From: Aculops lycopersici
Lineage: Eukaryota; Arthropoda; Arachnida; Trombidiformes; Eriophyidae
DNA: 64,000 nt
Direction: 5' to 3'
Assembly (NCBI GenBank): GCA_015350385.1
Contig: WNKI01000001.1
Location: forward strand, 1,729,870 to 1,793,869
Positions 1 through 11,900 of this stretch are shown here, piece after piece. A program made the position numbers and the translations under genes. Position 1 is the first letter of the stretch; every line of letters begins with the position of its first letter. Below the pieces are notes generated by a model. The model did not search any database and was not told the DNA's origin. It saw only the letters and a list, made by a program, of their open reading frames with translations.

Positions 1-1920
1 GTGCGAGCGACGAGGCTAATTGCCAAGCGATGCGCGCGCTTGTTACGTAATGCCACTAATCACGTCTCATTTGCCTCGAGTTTGGCTTGATATTGTGACG
101 GTTACTATAGTTGAGGTTGATGCTGCCGCTGACGTTGTTGATGTAACAATAGCGCCATTCAGTTGTTGTGTCTCAAGGTGACTGTTCCAGTGGAGCAGGT
201 AGAAATGATGAAGATGCGGCCTCAACATTAAGAGGCCTTGTCAAGATCAATCTCAGATTTTTCTCTCTATTGGCTCGTTGCTCTTTTCCAGTTACCGTCG
301 AGTTTGTTGGGAGAGGAAAAATACTTTCCTTATCTCAAGCAACGCCACTTTTTTGCCCCACTAAACATCAGCCATCAACATCAAGTTTAGCGGCATCGTT
401 CGCGGCCAATCAATCAAAGTGGCCATCCATTCACTCGCTCATTCATTGTGCCAACGTTGCAGCTACAGTATATGTTGCAGCGTTTAGCGGCTCCACTTAT
501 ATTAGTTGTAAACGTAAGCAACTAGGATGTTCAAAAGTTGATCCTGTTACAGTTCTCATCATCATCATCATCATCGTCATCATGACGACCATCGTCGTTT
601 GATCACCAGAGAGATGATCAGCAACGGAGCAGCGCCGGTTGCGATAGCGAGACCCCAGCAAAATTCTCGAAAGGTTCGAAGTTCGGAGAGAACACCGAGC
701 ATCTTGGCTCATTTACTCGATGGCCAATTTACGGGCGCCACATAAGCGAGGGGAAAAGGACATGGATACGAGTGAAACAAAAGACCTTGCTGATATCAAT
801 AACAGTGGAGACTCGCGGACAAGAATAATAAGTCGTTGTCGTGGTTGCTCTTTTAGAAGTTTTGTATCAGTCTCTTCCGTTCCGTTGTGTGTTCCGTTGC
901 GCTTTATTCCATGTTGTGATTGTAGATGTTAGTCGCGCATATTAGCATATTTTAGCCGACATTTAATACGAGAGTGGAGCTTTGAAAGATAGAAGAGCAT
1001 CAACTAGACAACCATTTGACTGACTCGACGTCAAGTGAGGCGCGTAGACTTTTTCCCCCCAGAAATTTGTTTTCTCTCTAAGTTAACCTCCTCCCCCTCC
1101 CCTAGTCTATGGGACGATTCCGAGGAGAAGATAAGCGATGATTATGATTATGACGACGACGACGACTATGAGCGGCGATCTCTTTTGATTCTCCTCGAAT
1201 CGGCTTGTTGTTTTGGCTGCAAATTTGCTCTAATAAGAAGTTTAAGGAAATGAACAAGCGGAAGCCGTCACTTGTTCGCGCGCGCTACTTTCGTGGGGCA
1301 TTCAAACGAAACCGAACTCATCAGTCAGTCGGGCGGCGGCCGCCGCAAAGAAAAACAATTGACTGCGGCCAACGGAGACTATTGAATTTACGCTCAATTG
1401 TAACCGCACGCGCACTTACAGTTGCTCACTTCAACTCCAACTTATTAATGCTTATAATATAATTGACTCATTGACAGACTCGGCATCGACAAAAGCCGGC
1501 TCGCGCCACTGGTGGTCCAGTCTTGAGAGTAGTCTCGTATTTTCCGAGCAAAATGAGAGAGCAGTTGCAAGAGAGAAAACCACCTGCTCCCCTGCCAATC
1601 GAATTAAAATTTCTACTCTTGGCGGCGGTTAAAATCAACACCGCATCAGAGTTGCGAATGTCAAGCTTTTATGTGTTGTTAGCCACTGGACTACTCGAAA
1701 CTAAACTCCACGATAGAAAGAGAGGGAGCAGCAAATTAGAAAAAGCGAAAGTTGAATCGATGGAATTAGATTAGCGGCAATCGATCTCCTTGATAGTCGT
1801 CGTTTTTTATATTGAAACTCGTCGTGACCAGCAAAGCGGCTAAAGTAAATTGCTCGACTTGAGTGTCTGATAGTTGGGCCAAAGAATCGGGTGTTTCCAT
1901 ATGACCGTTCATTTAGTTAC

Positions 1921-1949
1921 AGTTGTAGTTGTAGTTGTAGTTGTAGTTG
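1921..1949. repeat. (AGTTGT)n short tandem repeat
   Basis: About five copies of a 6-base unit, followed directly by degenerate GCAGTG/GCAGCG units. It is non-coding. Confidence 0.8.
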
Positions 1950-4376
1950 CAGTGGCAGTGGCAGCGGCAGCCGAAGCAAGTGGTTTCGCGGCGCGAGTGT
2001 TATGAAGATTTAAATTGGCCTTTTATCCAAACACAAAGGAGCACACATTGTTTCCTCTGCTCGCTGCCTGATTTGATTGCCCACTGGGAGCGCACCTGAA
2101 AAAAGAGAGCAGAAAGAAAGAGAGAAGAAACCCGAAACCTTAGCTTTTGTAAGCTACTGCGAGCGACAAACTTAAGGCAAATAGGAGTCGTGACTCTGAA
2201 AATTTAATCAATGAATGGCGCAACGAAACCGGCTACTGTTCTTTTGAAATTAAATACTTCAAAGTGGTAAGCTCATAGGAGGAGGAGGAAGGAGCCGGCA
2301 TTCTGTCTTATCTTGTCGTGTCGTGTCGTGCCGTTTCGTGTTGTGCCCTGTCGTCCAAACGACTGCGCTAATATCGAGAGAGAAAAAAAACAGAGGTGCG
2401 AACTAAATTGCAACCACTTGTCAAGCTGCCCACCGGCCGCCGAGTCAATTGATTGTTGTGTGAAAAGTGTGAGAATTTTCAGGTGTGAGAATCATCGCCC
2501 TTGGGTTTGTTCATTTGACAGCCAGCTGGAAAAGATACACTTACCGAGACAAGACAAGACTAGTGGCCACTTGAAACTTGTTACCCGTGTGCCCTTAACT
2601 GCGGAATCACGTCACACCGACTCTGAGCTCACTTACCTGTGAGCGGCGAGGCAGTGAGTGGTGTTAAATACGATCAAATTACAGCAGCCTTTTAGTTGGA
2701 CAAATTGTCCAGCGAGCGAGCGAGCAGCTGATTCTCTGGCAAGTTGGCATAATTTGTACTAATAACTTATAGGAGAAGCTCATTGTTTTTAGTGGCCGTA
2801 TCGTTTGTGCCTCGGCGGCAGCAGCAGCAACAATACACAACTACAGCTACCACAACGACGACGATCCGCGAGTATCAAACGGTCGCCGCAACCTCAAGCG
2901 ACCTGGGGGCTGAGGTAATGGAAGCGGAATCCACTCACAAGTGAGGCAGGGAAGAATCAATTAGCCAAAATGGTGTGTGCCGTCGGCTCTAACATTGCTA
3001 GCCTTTTGCTGCTGTATTGGTGCGTTACATGGAGTAACAATAATGGTGGAAAGCGTTGCCATGCTAGCGAACCAAATTATCACAAAGTGGCCTTTCTCTT
3101 CCTGCGCAGCTTTTTAGTCGGTAGCTCGCATTTCACGACGACCAAAGTAGCAGACGTGCAAAAGTAGGCGCCGAGTAGAGCGTCAGTCTGATGTCTTTGG
3201 TGGCGGAGCAACAACAGACAATGGAGCACACAGGTTAATTGCCCCGCTTGTCGGTTGTCGCTATGTGACTGCATTCTAAATGGACAACAACATTTGAGAA
3301 AAGCATGGTATAGGTGATCCGTGTCCTTGTCTCTTCATCTCGGTCCCTTTCCACTTCTTCCTCCTCTTGGGTTTCGAACGGAAAGAGGCGATGTATTCTA
3401 TAGAAACCTAGTCTGGCACTAATGTGTCAAAAAACAACAACAACAAAATCCAGTATGTTGATCACGATTCTCAACTTAACCTGACCAAGTAATTTAATTG
3501 ATGCGATGGCGACGGCGGCAGTGAAAATATGATGCGTCGTCGTCGGCGGCAATGGGGATGATAATTCTCGTTGTAGCATTCTCGTCATTGCAGCCTCAAT
3601 CTCTAGGTTACTGCTCACTTCTATTACTGTTGGTGCTGCTGTTAATGCTGACGCTGACGCTGATGCTTATGCCCAAGAAGCGAGACTGACGCAATCTGAT
3701 AAACTAGCTGGCCGACTTGCCTGGCTGGCCGCCTGCCACTTGGCTTTCGAACGGCGCTCAAAGTGGCTGCCAAATGAGCGACAGGCGGTATTAGCAAGTT
3801 TTAACATTCTTCTCCTTAAACGCCTCTCCAACGCGCGAAGCCGGCTAACACAATATTTGGCGGTTAGCTGGCGCCGATCCCGAGGCGTCGGCGTCTGCGG
3901 CCTCTACACTTGTGCCGGCCACTTTTCCACTGCTCGAGTTCGAACTTTGAAATCGAACTTGTTGTCTGCATAACCTTCTCCTCGGGCAAAACTCAAAGAG
4001 GGAGCCGCCGCCGCTGCAATGGCGGCTACGGCTACGACTACGACTACAGCGGCGGCGGCTAGTCTTGTTCTGATGCCAGTCAAGTTGCCGCCTCCACTGG
4101 ACACCACACTGAGTTGACTCCAGCAAGTCGAGCATCATACTTGAGATATCAGACTAAACTAAGCCAAACTCAACTCAAGTGAGCAGCGCAATGGACTGAT
4201 GATTGTTGTTAATTTGCCTCCGAGTGATTTGCATTTAAATCAAGCGTTTCAATTACCATTAACATCATCAGCAAGCAGGAAACTTTCTTGCCTCTCCAAG
4301 AGGAGATTAGCAGAAGGCTTTTAATGAACTCGCTAAAGATAGCGGCGAGTTTGAAGAAACAAGACCAACTAATAGG

Positions 4377-4402
4377 AACAACAACAACAACAACAACAAC
4401 AA
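4377..4402. repeat. (AAC)n microsatellite
   Basis: About eight uninterrupted AAC/CAA units in the presumed intron, 120 bases downstream of the splice donor of the minus-strand homeobox exon. Confidence 0.85.
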
Positions 4403-4518
4403 AAATGATCTCGAATAAGAGATTAGAAAAACAACAACATTTCAAGCGAATGACTTGCGGTTGAGATTTTGCTCTAGAATTTGAGCAAGAGTCTATTAAA
4501 TTAAAATGTCAACGTATA

Positions 4519-4525
4519 ACTTACC
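4519..4525 (-). other. Splice donor of the homeobox exon
   Basis: On the minus strand the reading frame ends at AAAG|GTAAGT, a near-perfect consensus donor. The frame continues only nine codons beyond it before a stop, which supports exon termination here. Confidence 0.75.
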
Positions 4526-5521
4526 TTTGCGCTTCTCTCCCCGTTTGATTGCGTCGAAGGCGCTCGATGTCATTTGGAATAGTGCGTCCAGCGGTGAGTT
4601 CATTTGAAACTGCTGCTGCTGCTGCTGCTGCTGCTGAGCGGCAGTCGATAGATTAACTGGTGCTGATTGCTGGTTAACAGGTTGTTGCCGTTGGTGGTGT
4701 TGGTGGTTATTGTGATGTTTATGCTGATTCAACTGGTGGTGATGCTGGTGGTTGTGGTGGTTGTGGGTTGAGTGGCGGCGTCTGGTCGACGACGAAGGTC
4801 TACCTGAGTTGTTGTCGTCGTTAAAATCCCCATCGTTGTCGTTGTCCTCATCGTCATCATCGTCATCGTCGTTGTCTTCCTCTTCCTCCTCGTCATCGCC
4901 GCTTACGTTGATTTTAAAGTCTTCACCTTCGCGGTCGTCATTGTTGTCGTCGTCGTCGTCTTCTTTGTTTCCTCGATTGCCAACTCGTTGCCCTACATTC
5001 GAACCCGAAGATCTTGGAGGCATTAGTCGCGCGCGCTGATCGGCCAAGCTCGTGGCAGCAACCACCTGCGCCGATGATAAATCATCCTCGTCGGCCACCT
5101 CAATCTCAATGTCCTCCTCTTCGTCCTCCAGATCATCGGGAGAGTCTCTTTCGCTTCCGTTTGTGTTGTAGTTGATATTCTGATGTTGTTGTTGCTGCTG
5201 TTGCTGCTGCTGCTGCTGATTTGCTGATGACGAGGATTGTGACTTTGACTCGCTCGCGGACAGGATGTCACGTATTAGAAACGACCTCATACCTGGAGAT
5301 TTGTTGCTGTTACTGCTACTGCAATTACTTGTGACCGACTGACTTAATTGGCCACCTGAATTTGTTGTCGTTGTATTGTTGGCGGTGGTGGTTGAAACTG
5401 CAGCTACCGCTGCCACTTCACGAATTAATTGATGTTTTCTCGCCTCCAAAAGTCGGCTAAAATTTTCCAGTTGCTGCTGCTGCTGGCTAAAGTAACCAGA
5501 CTCTTGCTTCTCGGTGGTCAT
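4525..5521 (-). CDS. Putative NK/BarH-class homeobox protein, first coding exon (partial)
   Basis: The exon runs from an ATG at 5521 to a strong splice donor (AAAG|GTAAGT, exon end 4525) and codes 332 residues plus one base of a split codon. Residues 78-92 (MRSFLIRDILSASES) contain an EH1/FIL-type motif, FLIRDIL at 81-87, which recruits Groucho co-repressors and in this form resembles BarH-like proteins. A second short conserved-looking segment near the exon end, SPLDALFQMTSSAFDAIKRG, sits where NK-class proteins have a helix before the homeodomain. The rest is low complexity: Gln runs, two acidic blocks and a His/Gln stretch. The homeodomain must be in a later exon and is not in this window, so the family call is inference from the motif. 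An expected nuclear transcriptional repressor; another NK-linked class (Lbx, Bsx) is possible. Confidence 0.5.
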
Positions 5522-8500
5522 TTGTGATGCCTCTTGTGTCTCTCTTCTTACTCTTTTGTTATCTTATGTTCAATGTAATTCTCACCTGCGCTAGTTGATT
5601 ATATTGATGATGTTGTTTTCGATCTTGTAGCTGGGGGGAAATTTGTCAATTTTGCTAAAACGGTGCTATAAATGCTTCACGGTTAGTGTAACTCGATTGG
5701 TTGCAATATAGCACTAAACTATAGACGTCGACTCAATCTATTAACTCAATGCGCGATGACAAATGCCAAATGGCAATGGAATCAAGTGAGCAGCGCTAAA
5801 GTCGACGACACACGCACTCGATTGTAGTTAGCAGTTGAGTTTAGGGCCTTGGGGCGCATGCGCAACTGGCAACGTCTCCACCATTTGGCTGCCAATTCTA
5901 TTAGTAATGCAGCGGCCGCTACATTAGAAGTCAGCTGCTCAAATTAACTCCAATGAGGCAGATTGCGCGGCTGCGGCGGCGACGGCGTCGCTGTCATAGG
6001 GAATAGCGATGCACTTGGCGCATGCTAATAAAATACAGGCAAAAGAGGGCAGCAACAGGAAACGTGCGCAATGTTCTAGCTCGCTGCTTATCCTTGTTGC
6101 TCTTTTTAGCCTTGCTCTTATCACTCGACTCCATTCACTCGGCTTGAAACATCTCATGATGCAACCTGTCGATTACACCTCTCGGTGGTAGGGGTATCAC
6201 ATGGTCGCCAGCTCTACTGTTGAAGAGGCCATGGAGAGAGAGCGGAATACTTTGCGCTTCGTCGCCACTCGAACACTGGCATTTTGCAATCTTCAAAATC
6301 CAATTGGACTCAATTCGATTCCATCCACTTATCTAATTGCACATTTAGTAGTCCAAACGAGCACCTCGTGAGTTTTGTGAGTTGCCAAATTCGACACACC
6401 ACAAACCAAGAGCAGAGACAAGAGTACCAAACCTAACCTAACTACTTGTTGCCGCTTGTAGCGCTGATTGTCTGCTGGCCACCCACCACAAAATGTTACA
6501 CCTACAACAGTAGTGTCAGCTTACAAGTGACATGAGCATTCAACGGACTGTTGTTGTCGCTTCTTCGCTCTCATTGTGTTAACTTCTCATTGTGTCGTGT
6601 TATTATCACCTGAGCGTTTCCCCTCAAAACTCGTGAGCAACGACAACAACGAGAGCAGCCAAATGGTTGTCCAGCTGACAATTACAAGTGTGAGCTCATC
6701 TCACTCTCGAGATCAACCTTTAAACTAAATCTCCAAGTCAGCCTTGAGCGAGCGACATGCCAACACCCAAGAGTCCACCTTCCTTCTTGTTGTCTGCATC
6801 AAACTACATCACAACAGCAACTAGGAAAACTAGCTGACATGTCTTGAGCAGCAAGTTTGTTGTTGCTGTGGTCGCTGTTGATGCTCGGTGGCCTGTTTAG
6901 TCTAAAGTGGTCAAGAGACGAGAGAATTCTATTGGCGGGCGCAAGTGGTTCAAGTTAGATAACTCAGGTGAAATGAGCAATGGTACGTTTGTTTCGAATT
7001 TATTGACCGCGAAAGCCAGCACTCGGCGATAAGATTAGACTAAGCGGACGCATTTCGTTGTCGCTCTCACTCTGCATTAGAAAGGGGCGTCAATGCGTCG
7101 GGTTACCTGTCAAAGTGAGCATCAGCTTCGGGTGATGGCCGCCAACGAAGCATTTACCTAACATTTCTCGGGCGTGTGAGCTAATTTTTGCAAGTCCATT
7201 TGCTTTTCTACTGTGCGGTTCCTCCTCATGATTTCTCGTCGTCAAGTCGAGTTGACACTTTAAATGAATAGAGTTGAGCCACTGTTCCATTGTCTCGTGG
7301 GTGGTCGCATTAAAAGTGGTTGCTGATCATGAGGACAGATTCATTTGATTAGCTCAATTTGAGAAGGCTGTTTTTTGGGTTGTATTTCTAACTCAATAAT
7401 CTGATCTTCTACAGCATTCTCCACTGCAGCAGAATTACAAGAATTTTATGCCTCTTAAACAAGAACAATGCGACAGGTTGCAATGTAACCTCGTGTCTCG
7501 TCTTTTAAAAATTTGCCCATCCCTCTCTCTCTCTGACTAGGCTGGTAATTACCTGGTTCTATTGCAAAGAGAACAACTCGCACATTCTATAGGAGAAGTT
7601 TCTGGTTACCAGAAATGTTACGCCGAGTGTTGAGAGGTGAGCGACAACAATGCAAAAAATTAAATTAAATAAAATGAGCACTCATCATATAGTTCAATGA
7701 TCGAGTCGTGTCGGTTGCGCAATTGCTCGTCAGATTGAATCGGCTCTTCGGTGGTCTTGACGACAACAACCGCCAATATAACTACGACGACAACAACTAC
7801 GCCGACCGAGAACAAGACAACAATTGCCTCTTGAGTTTTGGAGGAGGGAGGCAACTATATGAATTTGAATCCAATGAACACAATGGCCAAGTGTCATTAT
7901 CTCCTTCCTATTTCCTATACTGCCACTTGTTCTCTCATGGAATTGAATCATGAAGCCCAATCCATTAGGTCGGGATCAGATATAAGACAGAGACTTGAGC
8001 TAGATACAACAACAATAACAATAACAACAACAACCACTACTACTGCTAACACCACCACCACCACCACCACCACCACTTCAATAATAATACCGAGTCACAC
8101 AAACTAATGATATCCGGCGAGCTAGCTATTTTTCAACTGCTTGCCGGCCGAGTGCTCACATGGAGATTCCATTACATTCGATTGCGTAACCATTCGCGTG
8201 TGTAAGTTTCATAGTCAGATGGTTATTTTTTAGAGAGATTTTTTGTACCTTCTCTATCGTTGTCGAGTTTGTCGGTCAAAAGCATTGTATTATTTGGGAG
8301 AAGACTGTCGAGTTGCACACCAGCTCCACCTTGTGTTTTGTAATAGCATTTGAAGATCCCACATCGCATCAACACCAGGCGGCGCCACTTTTACCTACTA
8401 TCGCTATTTGCAAGTGGCGCGTGCTAAAAACGCGCCACTTTCCCTGTTGCCGCCATTTCGAACTTGGTTTAAGCTACACCTAAACCTCTTCATACTAATT

Positions 8501-8852
8501 CTCAGTTGGATTATCGGAGTAAATGATGGTACAAAAATTAAACGCTCGAGAAACAACCAACTGTTTATTGTTTGATTGAGCAAATAGGTAAAATGCACGT
8601 CTCTACTCGCTGCGACTAGTTTAAGTTTGTCTCCAAGTTTTCGACAATTGAAGTTATAATCAGGAACTCAAAACAACTCCATGTCCGGTAGTCAAGATTT
8701 TCGGTGATTTGGGATGTCGATCAGGTAAAAACTGGCACATATCTTTGAAAATAATAGAGCCGAAAGCAGATCACCAAGTCGTATTTCAGCACGCACAACA
8801 GGGATTTTTGATGGAGTCAAATCTACAAAAAATTCCACCCAAATTCTCTTAA
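5522..8852. other. Intergenic or 5' regulatory region, no gene seen
   Basis: Open frames here are short and of simple composition. On the minus strand GCGCAG|GTGAGA at about 5588-5577 could be a donor of an upstream untranslated exon of the homeobox gene, but no matching acceptor is obvious. An (ACC)n run lies at 8049-8076. No other feature was recognised. Confidence 0.45.
8049..8076. repeat. (ACC)n microsatellite
   Basis: About nine ACC units inside a longer AAC/ACA-rich stretch. A short frame through it translates mostly as Thr and is not considered a gene. Confidence 0.85.
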
Positions 8853-8924
8853 GCGCCCTTGGCCTAATGGTAAGGCGCCAGACTCCTAATCTGGAGATTG
8901 CGGGTTCGAGTCCCGCAGGGCGTA
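8853..8924 (+). tRNA. tRNA-Arg(CCT): tRNA-Arg, anticodon CCT
   Basis: The 72-base sequence folds into a complete cloverleaf. The acceptor stem pairs 8853-8859 with 8917-8923, with one G-T wobble at the first pair, and the discriminator is A8924. T8 is present. The D stem is GCCT/AGGC (8862-8865 with 8873-8876). The anticodon stem is CCAGA/TCTGG around loop CTCCTAA (8883-8889), giving anticodon CCT, which reads AGG (Arg). The variable loop has five bases (8895-8899) and the T arm is GCGGG-TTCGAGT-CCCGC (8900-8916). It closely resembles animal nuclear tRNA-Arg(CCT). There is no intron and CCA is not encoded. A T5 run four bases downstream can stop RNA polymerase III. Confidence 0.97.
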
Positions 8925-8927
8925 CAC

Positions 8928-8932
8928 TTTTT
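8928..8932 (+). terminator. RNA polymerase III T5 terminator of the tRNA-Arg gene
   Basis: A run of five T begins four bases after the tRNA 3' end, the normal position for Pol III termination. Confidence 0.85.
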
Positions 8933-11900
8933 GCTTGTTTTTCTCCTCCCTGAAGACGTGGCGTTGTGTGCGAGCGCAGTAATTTTTGCAATTTTTCACT
9001 TTCTCCCATCTGTTGGCCTCCCTCGCAAACAATGGCTTGCGCTCAAGTCTGCGTTTCATTGTGTCTGTGTGACAGTGTAGTGCCCAGATGGCTACAAAAC
9101 GCCTGTTGGCTAAACTAATTGGATTACCTGTGCGCCATAACGAGATTATATCCCATTGACGGACAGATTGATCGAGCGCTAAATTGATACTTTGCCTACC
9201 AGCGTTGATGTGTTCACCTCTTTTGGCAAAGATTAAATTTCAAGCGTCGATGACAACAGTTTGACGTGAGCAATCAAGTTCCTCCCGAAACGGCAGAGAG
9301 CCACACATCACTGGCCACTCCATCAGATGTCATACAATCCTCTGATTTGCCATAGGTTTGTACGTGTGTGTATATATATATCTGAAATTGATGGTGCATA
9401 CCAGCTCACTTTTGAATCAACCGCCTACAAATGGCCACCACTAATCGAGGGAGAGAGAGAGACTCTCGTCAACATGGTAAAGTGAGAGTGTGAGAAACTA
9501 ACGCGGTTCAAGTGGTTGGTTGCGTTACGTCGCTAGGCGCGCAGGAAATGCACAAGCGGTCTTTGCTCGCGGGTCTCACGCGCACCAACCAAGTTTTAGG
9601 TCAACAGCCAGAATAACATGTTTGGTTGGTGCTGTAGCGAGCGAAGCATTGTGTTAACACTTTGGAATAGAAGAAAGAGAGAGCGAATGGCGGAGACACT
9701 TGAGCTCTGATTCATCGCCATCACTGCAGCCAGACAACCTTCTTTGGTCGGCGGCTGTTGTTTGGTTTTCTGGTTGGTGGCGACTCACGCTGGGATTTTG
9801 GAGGGAAGAGGGAAGAAATTGGAGGGTTCCATAGATCACCAGTGGCGATTTACCAAGCAGTTGTTCAATTGTTTGCCGTCGCTGCATGAGAATTTAGCGC
9901 ATAGGCGCGAGCAAGGTTTGTATCGCTTGGTGGTGGTGATTGCTCTCAATGTTTCGTCGGCGGCGGCTTAACGGCCGCCGCCGACGAGGGCGAGAGTTTG
10001 CATCCAAGAGCTGGAAAGTATACAGCATTCGAGAGGCTTAATCAATGGGGAGCTGCCAATAGCCATCCCCATCGGCTGAGAAACTCGAGGCAAAAGTTTA
10101 ATGTGCATGCACAATAAAACACACACACACAAACTCACATACAAACATGTAGCCCAGTGGATTGCTCCGCCCGAATTGCCCCAAAGGTTAAGCTCTGCGT
10201 GAACGGAAGTGAGACGACGACGGCCGCCTGGATGGCGCCTGAGCAAACAACAATTGGCCTGTTGTGCCACTGGCTTTAAGTCTATCGTTTCAGAGTTAGT
10301 TGGTTGGCTTGTTGGTTGGTGGTGGTGGTGGAAGTTGAGGTGGCAAATGGTGGTCCCGTTAAGTTTGAATAGGTTGAGCAAGCGGCAGAGTCGCCGCCAA
10401 CGGAGCTCAAGTTCCATTTTACTGGTCGCTAAGCGCCAGCAAGCGAGCGTATGTGTCCGACCTTAGTACAGATAGATAGTGAGCAAACGTTTGCAAGTCG
10501 GCCATATAGGACTCATCGTGTCGCTTGCTCTTTGTCGTCTTGCCAGCGCCAGTCGGTGGCTGTAGTGGCGGCGGCGGCGGCGGCGGCCAGTTAGCCAGCA
10601 GACAGCGAGAGGCCTCCTTTTTGAGGCTTCCGTTGAAGCCCTAAAGTCGTGGTGCATTTGCCGTTTTAGTTGCCGGTAGCTGGTGTCGGGGCGACCAGTG
10701 CAGTAGTGGCAGTCACAATGGTCGTCAGTGTTGTTGGTGAGCCATCCAGCGAGAGCCACACAAGAAACTTACCTACACGACGTCCACGACCACTACGACA
10801 ACAGCGATGGCGACAACACCAAAAACGACACGCGGAAACTTACTACGACCACCATCAAATCAATTGCCGCCGCCGCCGCCTGCCGCGTGCGCTCTAGCTA
10901 CCAGAGTTACGCAATGCGCAACCACCAGCCATCGATTGGCGGCTATCAACGTGGCGGTCGGCAACGCGCGGCGCGACCGACTAAACGATCTGACCCCAGA
11001 AGTGAGTGGGGATTTGTAGTGCTGCAATGACTATGAGCTCGCGCTGTGGTGGTGGTGGGCGCGAGCAGCCGAAACGAGGAGTAGAGTTTCCTGTTACGTA
11101 AGCAGGCGACGTCGTTCCACTGGCACGTGGCCACCAGGCCGACTATCACGAGCCGCCCGTTTACTGCTCACTGAATCGGAGAGCCACAACAACGAAGCAA
11201 AGATCACCGCTAACCGAGTGATTCATTGAAAAACGATATTTCACTTGGGCGGAAGTAGGTGGGCCACACGACGGCCACCGTCTCTCGCTTGGCCGCTCCA
11301 TTGGTTTTCCTCGCGTTTGTTTTATATACTTGCAAACAGAAGAGCGTCGTACATTTAACTCCAAGGAGACTAACCGACGAAAACTAATTCCCACATATTC
11401 AACCGTCTCACTCTCTTATTGGTCTCGTCGTCTTATGGGTTTGCTCGCCCGCCCGCCCGCCCGCTAACTCTGATGTCTGTATTTCGCTTTAAACTCAAAC
11501 TCCAAAGTGGAGTTGCTGCCGCTGCCGTCGCCATCAAGTTTGGTCATTGTTTCTACCTAAAACCAAGTGTTTAAACGGCCATTGTGTTGCGCAACGAGAC
11601 GCTATATGAGTTTTGCCAAGCGACTTGCGGCTCCTATAGGCGAGACAATGCCAAGCTTGCCACTAGAATGCACTGCAGATTAACCAAATGGAGTAAACTC
11701 ACTCTGCCAGCTAAATAGAATGCTGCTCGCATCGAACTTTAGCACTTTTTCCTCCCGACTTTGTTGCCAGGTTCAACTCGGTCGAGTTTGGTCTGGTTTT
11801 AGTTGAGTCTAGTCGTTGTCGTCGGCGTCGGCGTCGGCGTCAGTTGGGCGCAACATGACGTCAGATGCCACCGAGTCAAACTCTAGCTTGCGAGCAGAAG

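Larger units (their letters stand above)
1..4524. other. Non-coding stretch, probably intron of the homeobox gene
   Basis: No open frame here looks like a protein. The stretch lies downstream, on the minus strand, of a strong splice donor at 4524-4523, so it is probably the first part of a long intron. I searched the minus strand for a homeodomain recognition helix (WFQNRR-like) and saw none. It contains short tandem repeats, including an (AGTTGT)n run at about 1921-1949, a degenerate (GTCGT)n stretch near 2313-2350 and an (AAC)n run at 4377-4402. Nothing else was recognised. Confidence 0.5.
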
